Source of the DNA: Neostapfia colusana
Lineage: Eukaryota > Streptophyta > Magnoliopsida > Poales > Poaceae
NCBI GenBank assembly: GCA_030760725.1
Contig: JASWHV010000001.1
Coordinates: 22,875,928-22,939,927 of the forward strand
Reading direction: 5' to 3'
DNA: 64,000 nucleotides
Part shown: in pieces, positions 45,540 through 54,667 of the stretch
How the letters are laid out: every line of letters starts with the position of its first letter
How positions within the stretch are numbered: the first letter of the stretch is position 1
Notes under the pieces: generated by a model
Seen by the model: only the letters and a program-made list of their open reading frames with translations
Told to the model about the DNA's origin: nothing
The model's database searches: none
Translations under genes and position numbers: made by a program

Positions 45540-46758
45540 CTAAAAGCCCTCGCGGGGCTTACCGCCCACGTGGACGAAGTAGGACGGCATCGGGGCCGTG
45601 GTGGCGGCGGCGGTGCTCGTGCTCCCGCTCTCGCCGCCGTCCCTCGGCACGCCTTCCATTCCGTGGCACTGCTGCACGTACTCGTCCACCTCCTCCTTAG
45701 TCGACGACGCCGTTCCCGGCGCGGGCCCGGGTGCCGGTGGCAGCTGCGGTGGAGGCGCGGGAGCGACGGAGGGCAGCTTCGAGAGCAGCGCCTCCAGGCT
45801 GCTCATCGACGGCATGACGTGCATCGACGCCGCCGCCGCGGCGCCGTCGTAGGGGTCGTATAGATCCAGCGGCGGTCCCGCGGGCTGCGGCGGCATCAGC
45901 AGGCCTGGCCACGCCGCGAGGTCCGGCGGCGGGAGGGGGCCCATGCAACCGGCCGACGACGGGTGCGGCAGCAGCACCCCCGGGATGCTCTCCAGGTACC
46001 CGAACTTGCGGCGGAGCATCACGACGTAGCTGAGGTCCTCCGCCACCTGCACCACCCATCAAGAGCCGAAACGCGCAGGCAGCATCAGCGTGTCGCCATG
46101 CAACCCAGCTGCTACCAGGAAGCAGCCAGAAAACATTGGCCAGACCGGTAAGCTTTGACGGAGCGCGGCCATCGCGCATGTACACGACCGGTGAGCCACA
46201 GTGGCATGGAGCTAGAGAGGAGGTGGCGCACCTTCTTCATGGAGCCGAGTTGCACGACGCCCTCCCTGACAGCGATCAGCGCGATGGCCTGCAGAGCAAG
46301 CAAAGAAGACGAGGGAAAAAGAAAACAGACGCAGGTCAGGTCACGGCAGCATCACCACTTTCACCAGCGGCAGCGCGCTCTGGTGGCTTGGCTAGCTAGC
46401 TACCGCCTAGCTGTGGCACGCAGAGCTAGCTGCCCTCTGATCAGAAGGGACCGGCCGGATTGCGATTTGTCAAGGCCTAAAAGTGTGTACCTGGATGCCG
46501 GACTGGAACTGCAACTCCCACGTCCTCGGATGCTGCAAAAATAAACGCAGGTACATGGAGCGCAGATTATTAAGAACCACTCAACAAATGGCAGTGTTAT
46601 TAGTGTTGGAACAGTGTAATTAGTGATACTTACAGAGTCAGCAGGGTTGCTCCAGGAGGAGATGAGGCTGGTCTCTTGCTCCGGGGGCTCCTTGAACACC
46701 CACTTGTGGCTGTGGTCTGCCGCCACTTTCCCTATCAACCTGCAGTAGCCGCACCAAG

Positions 46759-46799
<41 letters not shown>

Positions 46800-47458
46800 C
46801 GAAGCCATCATCATTATCTGACTAAGTATTGTAATCATGGTTGTTTACAGTCAGTCGGACTAGGCAGGCAGACAGCCACCTACCCTTCGCCGTAGTTGTA
46901 GATGTCGTGGGACATCTTGAAGAACAGCTCCGGCTGCAGGCCCTGCTGCTTCGCTGCAGCCTCACAGTCCCCGGCAGCAGCATATGCAGCGCCCTCTTGG
47001 CCGCACGCGGCAGAGGTGGTGGTGGCCGCGAAGTTGCAGAACCCGTCCTCCCATGCCAGGATCCTAGGTGAAACTCGTCGCAAGAACACACCAACGTTTA
47101 CATCGACTCAAAACACAAGCGAACAAGATGAGAAGAAGCATGTGTGTGTGTTTACCAGTTCCTCCTGTTTCCTCTGGTCCTGTTATACGCCGAGCCAGGG
47201 AGATCCCATCTGGTCAACAGATTGAGCAGCTAGTCAGTCAGCGAAGAAACATATGTTTTGGAATGCACGTTGATTAGCAGATAGCAGACTCTGGGAAGAA
47301 TAAAAGGAGCTCACGCACTTGGGAGGCGGATAGTTCCGGGGGAGGATGCGCCAGAAGACGGCGTAGACCCACTGCGGCGCGTCGTCGCCGGTGCAGAGGC
47401 TCCGCAGCGTGTGCTGCAGAAGGTGCGTCACGGCCACCGGGCTCAGCTGCTCCTCCAT
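45540..47458 (-). CDS. RSS3/LHW-type bHLH-MYC_N domain protein, seven exons, 361 aa
   Basis: Coding exons on the minus strand: 47458-47319, 47209-47156, 47063-46884, 46739-46634, 46532-46491, 46288-46232, 46046-45540. All introns are GT-AG and phases agree, giving 1086 nt. The start MEEQLSPVAVTHLL matches the family start; an upstream in-frame ATG exists at 47587. Residues 1 to ~193 form the bHLH-MYC_N domain (markers VYAVFWRILPRNYPPPKWD, GNRRNWILAWEDGFCNF, YNYGEGLIGKVA). The rest is Pro/Ala/Ser-rich with the short conserved MPSMSSLEALLSKLP. There is no basic helix-loop-helix, so it should not bind DNA alone. Family members such as rice RSS3 act in the nucleus with bHLH and JAZ proteins in jasmonate-linked root growth under salt; that role here is inference. 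Such genes are often mislabelled WNK-kinase-related. Confidence 0.93.
46761..46797. repeat. (GA)n microsatellite in intron 3 of the RSS3-like gene
   Basis: About 18 GA repeats, read as (TC)n in the transcript, lying 21-57 nt upstream of the intron 3 acceptor (46741/46740). It forms the pyrimidine-rich tract of that splice site. Confidence 0.9.
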
Positions 47459-47741
47459 CGGTCGACAAGGCGGCGATCGTACGAGCGCTGCTGCTGGTCG
47501 AGCTCGCTCACGCCGCGCGATCGGCCTCGGCCGCCACGGCTGGCTGCTCGCGCGGTGCAGCTGTGGCTGATAGCTGCTACTAGCCAAGAATCTTGGAGGA
47601 GTGAGCAGCTAAGCACTAGCCCAAGCTACTACTACTGCTAGCGCCTTCTCTTCTTGCTTGCTGGTGTTGTGTGTGATCTCTGTATGGCTGTGACTTGTGC
47701 GGCCAAGGCACCACCGAATGGGAAAGCCACAACTGCCCACA

Positions 47742-47748
47742 ATTTATA
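47742..47748 (-). promoter_or_regulatory. Putative TATA box of the RSS3-like gene
   Basis: TATAAAT on the minus strand about 285 bp upstream of the start codon, implying a 5' UTR of about 250 nt. It lies 26 bp downstream of the hairpin 47774-47882. Confidence 0.6.
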
Positions 47749-47773
47749 CTGCCCTCCTCTCTGTCGGACTCAA

Positions 47774-47882
47774 ATCCTCTGCAGTACTGCACATGCAGTA
47801 GAAGTTATTGACATGTGGGCCCGTGCAAACCACAGGCCCACATGTCAGTGACTTCTACTGCATGTGCAGTACTGCAGAGGAT
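47774..47882. repeat. Near-perfect 109-bp hairpin (52-bp arms, 5-nt loop)
   Basis: Left arm 47774-47825 and right arm 47831-47882 are inverted copies that match at about 49 of 52 positions around the loop CAAAC. There is no clear target duplication and no Stowaway or Tourist terminus, so it is not an obvious standard MITE. It lies immediately upstream of the TATA box of the RSS3-like gene and contains GACATGTGGGCC twice, in opposite orientation. Confidence 0.93.
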
Positions 47883-48414
47883 ACACATCCCTCTCTCTCT
47901 GTCTCTCTAAACTCATGAGAGCTGCTGGGCCTACGCTGGTTGCCAAATATTATATACGACTGAGAAAACTAATAATGGTCTCTCTCTCTACCACTACATG
48001 CTCCACAATTTCTCATTTTCGCTCATATTAATTCCGGAAATGAGAAACCCGGTAAATGACAGAAAAACAGCAAAATTTTGGACCTCAAACTGGCAGCGAG
48101 GAGTGCCACTGGTGGCAAGATACCCACTGTTGTATAAGCATAGCAAGCGCAAGAATCGAACGGTGGCTTCATATTTGACGGATAATACCTGGATCAGCGA
48201 TATCAGTTAAAACCTTACCGTACCGTTGATTATAGAATATGTCCACTTATGACATGAGATTCAGTAGGACTCGATTTTTGATCCAACCTCGACGCAACAC
48301 GACAGTATATCTTGGATGCTTACTCCGAATCGCACATATTCAGTGATGTCTGCTTATCTATTTCAGTTTGAAGGTATTATAAATTTTAATTTTTCTAAGG
48401 TCATTTTGGAGGGT
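47883..48414. other. Intergenic interval upstream of the RSS3-like gene
   Basis: Contains CT-rich microsatellite tracts near 47890 and 47980 and otherwise AT-rich DNA. No gene or mobile element is recognised; it is probably part of the promoter region of the minus-strand gene. Confidence 0.5.
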
Positions 48415-49014
48415 TTGGGCACCACCGAAGTGCAAAGTATTCGTATGGCTGCTTCTACAAAATAAATTGTGGACCGCTAACCGTCTCCAACTTAGAGAGT
48501 GGCCAAATCAGTATTTTTATGTGATGTGTCAACACAATCTTGAGACCGCGCACCATATTTTTTTGGAGTGTCCTACAGTGGCTGATATCTGGAAAACAGT
48601 TGCTTTCTGGGTTCACTCGCCAGCGCTAAATCCGCAAAGCTAGAGATCAAATGATGATATGGTCAGTTGGCTGCAAAACTTGATGGGGGAGTTACAAAAT
48701 AGAAGGCAAAAGTCATCCGATCTTTGAGCATTCTAGTGTGCTGGATGGTGTGGAAAGAAAGAAATAGAAGAGTATTTAAGAAAGAAGAGGTGACAATTCC
48801 GCAACTTCTAATTCTCATAAAGGATGAACTACGAATGTGGGCACGAGCAGGCGTACAACACCTGGCTACCTTGTGTGTGCAGCAACTCCCAACACTGCAA
48901 CTCTAGCTTGACTGTTTTATCCTTTTATCTCCTTTTTTTCTTCAGTTTTCTACCTAGCACATCTTGTACAATTGTTGTAACAAAAACCTTTCTCTATCCC
49001 TTAATGAATATATA
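48415..49014 (+). pseudogene. LINE (L1-type) 3' end fragment
   Basis: The plus strand encodes the C-terminal zf-RVT region of plant LINE reverse transcriptases: a segment with PPKCKVFVWLLLQNKLWT, then CQHNLETAHHIFLECP, then after a TAG near 48640 and a frame change, WMVWKERNRRVFK (48740-48780). It ends in a short 3' UTR and an A/T tail (AATGAATATATA) where element H inserted. It is 5' truncated, as usual for LINEs, and has stops; no function. Confidence 0.82.
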
Positions 49015-50133
49015 TGTCGAAGTGTCCGGTCGACACTTCCCCCGGGCCTGCACTGGGCAGCCCGCGGAGGTTCTTTTTTCGGTGGGGCTAGTCCCTTGCG
49101 GAGAGCTTGCGCGGATGGACGAGTTAGTAAGAGCTTGACACTGTGAGTTTTACGTGGTTCAGGCCGCCGGAGCGTAAAACCCTACGTCCACGGCGAGCTA
49201 TGGAGCTCGCTGTATTGCTTGCTGCTCAGGGCCGGAGTCCTGAGCTTGGGGGTGAGTTACAGCTTGGGCGTGAATGGCTAGCGTATGAGTTGCAGAAATG
49301 CGAACCCAGGGGTGCGGATGGCTAGAGCCCGAACCCCTGCTAACGTCGCCTACCCGAGCCTTTTATAGTCCAAGACTCGGGTGGCTTACAAGGGGGGCCG
49401 GGACCCGACAGGTGGTCCCGGGGAGATTGACTGATATCTATCGTATCTGCAGTTATGCCGGTAGTTGTCTCTGCCGAAGGCTTCTGAGTCTTCGTCTTGT
49501 AGCTCTGCTCGTGCCGCATGCTAGTCGTAGTGGATGATGACGGCGGGGGCGGCATGGGATGTCTTGTCGCTGCGTTTATCGGCTGGCAGCCTCTGACACC
49601 GCGCGCCAGTCTGTGATGCGACTGGGCGCAACGGCACCTGACAGAGGCATGCGCCGCGTCTCGGGAAGGCGCGGGCCTTGAATACCTTGTACGGGCAAGG
49701 TATGGGGCGTCTTTACGCCCGCTACCTATCGCTCGGGGGCAGGCAGCGCCGTTCTGCTGGCCACATGGCGGGCCCGGAGCCCTCCTCAAAAGAGAGGGGG
49801 GTCCGGCCCCGCAGGACACGTGGAGCCTTCGGACATCTCCCCGCGGAGGGGGAGGTTCAGCTTCTGTTGGCCACGCAGCGAGCCCGGAGCTCCTCTCTGA
49901 GGAGAGGGAGGTCCGACCTCTCCGGACACGCGGCACCTTCGGACCTCTCTCCCGCGGAGGGGGAGGTCCGGCTTCTGTATGCCACGTGGTGGGCCCGGAG
50001 CTCTCCTCTGAAGAGAGGGAGGTCTGGCCCCGCTGGACGCGTGGCGCCTTCGGAGCTCTCCCTGCGGAGAAGGCCGAGATCCTTAGGCATTTTCCCCTGT
50101 GCGCGGGGGTACCCCATATCGAGGGTACCGACA
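49015..50133 (-). repeat. Element H 3' LTR
   Basis: On the minus strand it starts at 50133 and ends at 49015. A TATA box (TATAAAA, 49361-49367 minus) lies downstream of six ~55-bp repeat units bearing CACGTG-like cores (about 49762, 49817, 49872, 49927, 49983, 50038). ORFs here are by-products of the GC-rich repeats. Confidence 0.92.
49361..49367 (-). promoter_or_regulatory. TATA box in element H LTR
   Basis: TATAAAA on the minus strand (CTATAAAAGG context), repeated in the other LTR at 55014-55020. Confidence 0.65.
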
Positions 50134-50283
50134 GTGGCCCCCGGGCCCATCTCGGGGGAGATAGCGAGCCCGAGGTGGGACCTTCGTCTCTTCTGATCCG
50201 CGCAGTTTCTTGTCTTGAGTACTCCCTGTGCTGGCAGGGTCTTGACGGCTTCGGTGTCAAGCCTCTTAGGAGAGGGTGAAGCC

Positions 50284-50907
50284 TGGCATCAGAGCTCGGC
50301 CCGGCTGTGGGGGCGGAGGTCCGGAAGTCATCGGAGCTCAGGCCAGCGAAGGGCGTGAGGTCCGGCATCAGCGCTCGCCTCTGAAAGGAGGGCGAGGGCT
50401 GGCCTAGGAGCTCGGTCTGGCTGTGGAGGCGGAGTCCGGAAGTCATCGGAGCTCAGGCCAGCGAAGGGCGTGAGGTCCGGCGTCAGCGCTCGCCTCTGAA
50501 AGGAGGGCGAGGGCTGGCCTCGGAGCTCGGCCCAGCTATGGAGGCGGAGTCCGGAAGTCATCGGGGCTCAGGCCAGCGAAGGGCGTGAGGTCCGGCATCA
50601 GCGCTCGCCTCTGAAAGGAGGGCGAGGGCTGGCCTCGGAGCTCGGCCTGGCTGTGGAGGCGGAGTCCGGAAGTCATCGGAGCTCAGGCCAGCGAAGGGCA
50701 TGAGATCCGGCATTAGCGCTCGCCTCTGAAAGGAGGGCGAGGGCTGGCCTCGGAGCTCGGCCTGGCTATGGAGGCGGAGTCCGGAAGTCATCGGAGCTCA
50801 GGCCAGCGAAGGGCGTGAGGTCCGGCATCAGCGCTCGCCTCTGAAAGGAGGGCGAGGGCTGGCCTCGGAGCTCGGCCCAGCTATGGGGGCGGAGGTCCGG
50901 AACTGCT
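50284..50907. repeat. 115-bp tandem array next to element H 3' LTR
   Basis: About 5.5 copies; the marker CCGGAAGTCA recurs at 50321, 50436, 50551, 50666 and 50781, exactly 115 bp apart, and a diverged start follows at 50897. Each unit holds two GGAGCTC cores and a CCTCTGAAAGGAGGG segment like those in the LTR repeats. It lies between the integrase remnant and the LTR. The arginine/proline-rich ORFs across it are artefacts. Confidence 0.95.
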
Positions 50908-52295
50908 CAGTGGTCCCCCCTTTCCTATCCCTTAGTCTCATTTGGCTTATTGTCCCAGGCTGGAATACGGGGCTTGGGTAATCCAGTGCACTTGGTCCCG
51001 GAGGTCTGGCCCCAGCCCTAGTCAGGGTATAACCGCCCGGCCCCCTGGTACTCAGACCGTAGCGCCGGGAGGCAGAGTGCGCATGCTTTGGGTGCAAGAC
51101 CGGGCAAAGCAAGGCTCCTGACCCCCCGTTCTAGCGTAGGTCTTTTCTCGTAGGAGACCAACTGGCAGTGTAGTACCCTTATAGGGGGAGGTCCAAAAGG
51201 CCACCGGGCCTCTGGCAGGTACCCCAAGCACTACCGCCTTCGGCAGGACGGCAAATATCGACTATGCATGAGAGCCGGAAAGAGGAGCCGAGTGTACAAT
51301 GGACGCACACTGTCTAGAGCATGGGGAGGTGTTCATATAAATTAATGCGTAATTTAAATAAACACCTAAGTAAGCATGGTGAACTTACTGGGTAGCGTCG
51401 GAGCGCCTGTCTTCACGCAGAGCGGGTCATGCGTGGCTTCGTCGTACGCCGGACACGGGGGACCCCCATGGCTATATCAGGGGGAAGCATGGCTTCGGCC
51501 CCGCATACCATGTGGAAGGGTAGTTCCCGTGACCCGGCCCTGGGAAGTCCGGCTGGCCCTCGACATGGAGGAGCCGGTATCCCCCGACGGCTCTGGTGCG
51601 CGTCTGCACCAGTTGTGTGGGTCTGCTTGGCATGGACCTGGCACGCATTGCATCCCTAACCGGTTTGACGGCGTCCAGGTGACTCTCGGTCAGTAGGAGC
51701 CATATCGGGTGGCTTAACCGACCAACGTGCGGGACGATGAGCGTTCCCAGCACTCGCCTCCTTGGACTACTGCGAGCTAATCGCAGCCTTCCTCTTGGGT
51801 TATGCACCGCAATAGGATGTTGTGGCGCCACGCCAGTAAAGATACCAGCGCGTAGCACTTAGCCATCCGCACCACCCGTTCAGCGGATGCACGTTCATCA
51901 GGAAGGATGTCCTTCAAGGAGTCCCGGACCTCCGTGGTCCATGCATCGGGACTACTTGAGCTTCTGGATCTTGAGCGCTGGGTTGCACGGAGTCCCCAGT
52001 GACTCTTACGATCCTTTGGCAGCATCCAGAGCCGCCGGGACTGCCTAGCTTCGAGGCACTGGTTCAGCCCCCTTCGCCCGGCTCGGCGGGCCGGGCTGTG
52101 GACCACAGCAACGTCCTCTCAAAGACTCCTTCATGCGCAGGGGCTCTGATGGAGGCTTTCGTTGAGAGGTCATCAGCTGCGGCCGTGCAAGCGCGCGGTA
52201 CATGGCGCAGGTCCAAGGCGAGGAATTCTTTCTCCAACATCCGCACGTGAAGCAGATAAGCAGCTAGCTGTAGGTCATTGCAGGGGCATTCACCC
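50908..52295 (-). pseudogene. Integrase remnant and 3' region of element H
   Basis: On the minus strand about 52160-51780 reads as the end of the RNase H and the linker and N-terminal zinc region of a Tat integrase (ILPDERASAERVVR and LLRCITQEEG), then frames break. 51240-51780 contains only scattered frames with no catalytic D,D,E recognised. Non-functional. Confidence 0.65.
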
Positions 52296-52700
52296 TTAAC
52301 TTGCTTGATAACTAGCTGGGAGTCGCCCTGCGCCAACAACTGGCGAGCGCCCAGAGACAGGACTGTCTTTTAGGCCAAAGATGAGTGCTTCATACTCTGA
52401 GTTGTTGGTTGCCTTGGAATTGAGACGCACCATGTACCCAGACTGCTCCCCCGATGGCATGAGAAGCAGTACGCCGGCACCGGCCCCCTGCTTTCGCGAG
52501 GAGCCGTCGAAGAAGAGCGTCCAGTGAGGCCCGGTGAAGACCGAAGCTCGGTACTTTGGTTCACCGTCTTTGCGGCCCCGTGGGTCAGCCTTCGTTGGCG
52601 TCCACTCAGCCACGAAGTCAGCCAGTGCTTGGATCCTGGCTGTCTGACGTGGTCGGGAGCTCAGCTTGAACTCTGCCGTCTCCGGGCTGTCTTCCGGCTT
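52064..52700 (-). pseudogene. Archaeal-type RNase H of element H
   Basis: Two overlapping minus-strand frames carry the Tat-lineage RNase H: ALADFVAEWTP (about 52600), WTLFFDGSSRKQGAG, NSEYEALIFGL, then after a frame change near 52340 GDSQLVIKQVKGE and DLRHVPRA...ADDLSTKAS (about 52160). The domain is nearly whole apart from that frame change. It is joined directly to Gag sequence at about 52710-52720, so protease and RT have been lost. Confidence 0.8.
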
Positions 52701-52709
52701 CGGAAGCTG

Positions 52710-54566
52710 GCAGTGAGTGCTAGCTCCGTCCTTCGGCTGCTCTAGCGCACTTGTCCGCCAGGCTGAAGGGCTCGGAGGCATCGCAGACCTCTCTGGTTGC
52801 AAGCCTCCCAAGCATCTTCTTGTCCTGGACACTGTCGAAGTTCCGCCACCACAGAAGCACTTTGAATATGCGGAATGGTGTTGCGTACCTGGGAGAACCG
52901 CTGGATGAAGGAGCACAGCGACTCCCCAGGTTGTTGCTTGATGGCTTGGAGGTCAAGCTCCGTGCCGGGATGGGTGTAGGAGCTGCCGAAGTTGGCGATG
53001 AACTGCCGGCAGAGCTCTCCCCAGGAAGTTATGGAACCCTGAGGGAGGTTCATTAGCCAAGACCGGGCTGGGCCGGTCAAGGCGACGGGGAAGTAGCTTG
53101 GCCATGACGGCCTCATCCCCTCCTGCGGCAAGTACGGTGGTGGAGTAGATCTGGAGGAACCCCGCCGGGTTGACGCTGCCGTCGTACTTCTCGGGCAGGT
53201 GCGGCCGAAACTTGCGCGGCCACCTCGTGAAGCGGAGGTGGGGCTCCAGGGCCATACATCCTGCCCCTGTTGCTGCAGGTGTTGGTGCTGCGAACGCTTG
53301 GTTCGCCGCTGGCACAGTGTACCCCGGTATAGGCAAGGCTGCGCCATAGACCGGGGGCGCCGTTTGCAGGACATTTGGCTGTGGCATATGCTGCGTGGCG
53401 TATGTCTGGGGCAGAGTTCGCGTGGCGAAAGTCTGCGCCTCAGGCAAGGTTGAGGCAGTCGTCATGCTGACGCCGGCCTCTTGGCTGCGACGCCTTTCTC
53501 GTCGCCGCTCGAGGAACATCCGGGCGTCTTGGCCCAGGTGGCATCGTTCCAGCTCAGTCCTCAGGTCCGTCGACGGAAGCCTGGTGGAGCTGGAATCCAC
53601 CGTCTGTCCGTCAACCGTTGGCGTGCGCGTCAGCGACACAGCCGGTTGGCCAGAGCGTCGTCCCCGCCGAAGTCAAGGGCTTGCGGCGGCGATGACAAGA
53701 CGATCTACCTTGCGAATCCACTGCTGGGTCGCTGCCTGAGGTGCGTCTCCAGCAGGCGGATTGTGCAGTAGCGCTCTTGTTGCGGCTAGCGCACCCCCGC
53801 CGGGTACGAGCGCTACTGAAGACCTCACGCTAGTTGGAGCCTGCATTGCTGGGGTCGGCGCTGCCAGAGCCGGTTGCTGGCTCCCAGTGCAGGTACTGGT
53901 GCCGCAAACGCTTGGTTGCGCCTGGCACGGTGTACCCCGGTATGGGCAAGGTTGCGCCATAGGCCGGGGACGCCGCTTGCAGAGCACATGGTTGTGGCTT
54001 ATGCTGTGCGGCGTACGCCTGGGGCGAGCTCGCGTAGCGAAGGTCTGCCCTCCAGGCTGGGTCGAGGCCGACGTCATGTTGTCGCCAGCCTCTTGAGTGC
54101 GACGCCTTTCTCGACGTCGCTCGAGGAACACTCGGGCATCTTGGACCAAGTGACACCGTTCCAGCTCTGTCCTCAGGTCCGTCGACGGAAGTTTGGTGGA
54201 GCTGGAACCCGCCGTCTGCCCGTCAACCGTTGGCGTGCGCGTCAGCGACACGGCCGGTTGGCCAGAGCGTCGTCCCCGTAGAAGTCAATGGTTTGCGGCA
54301 GCGACGACAAGACGGTCTACCTCGTGAATCCACTGTTGGGTCGCTGCCTGAGGCGCGTCCCCAGCAGGCGGATTGTGCAGTAGCGCCCTTGCTGCTGCTA
54401 GCGCACCCCCACCGGGTACGCCCGGCGCTACTGAAGGCCTGACGCTGGTTGGAGCCTGCATTGCCGGGGTCGGCGCTGCCAGAGCCGGTTGCTGGCTCCC
54501 AGCTTGCCCTGACACACTCCGTCTTGAGTGTGTCATCATGTACTCTCCCTGGTCACGGTTTGACAT
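52710..54566 (-). pseudogene. Gag of element H with duplicated N-terminal segment
   Basis: Start ATG at 54566 (MSNRDQGEYMM). The N-terminal region is duplicated with a period of 612-615 bp: the phrase GSQQPALAAPTPAMQAPTSV occurs near 54490 and 53875, and SLTRTPTVDGQT occurs near 54250 and 53638. The capsid domain follows (about 52950-53240; KYDGSVNPAGFLQIY, LTGPARSWLMNLP). The end of Gag (ALADKCARAAEGR) lies in a shifted frame near 52740. Several frame changes exist. Tat Gag would normally be followed by protease; here it meets RNase H. Confidence 0.82.
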
Positions 54567-54651
54567 GGACGCAAGGGGGGAGAGTTTGCCGCTAAAGGAA
54601 GCTTGGTCATCTTCGTCGGCGGAAACTCGTCGCGCAAGGGGAAAAGCCCCC

Positions 54652-54667
54652 TTCCCGGCGCGCCAAA
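54652..54667 (-). other. Element H primer-binding site region
   Basis: Minus-strand TTTGGCGCGCCGGGAA directly follows the 5' LTR. The TGGCGCGCCRGG form is common in Tat-type grass elements; I do not assign the tRNA. Confidence 0.65.

Noticed and set aside
45540..47458. WNK kinase function for the host gene
   Set aside because: No kinase subdomains are visible; the kinase name is a common mis-annotation for this bHLH-MYC_N family.
47456..47587. Upstream in-frame ATG (47587) as the start of the RSS3-like protein
   Set aside because: The extra 43 residues are Arg/Pro/Ala-rich and lack the family N-terminus, which begins at the ATG at 47458.
47774..47882. Standard Stowaway or Tourist MITE at the hairpin
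   Set aside because: Ends are not CTCCCTCC or GGGNNTGTTTGG-like and flanks show no TA or TAA duplication.
49340..50446. Long 368-codon minus-strand ORF across the element H LTR and the tandem array
   Set aside because: It spans an LTR boundary and simple repeats, is Pro/Arg/Ser-rich, and open frames occur on both strands; it is a by-product of GC-rich 55-bp and 115-bp repeats.
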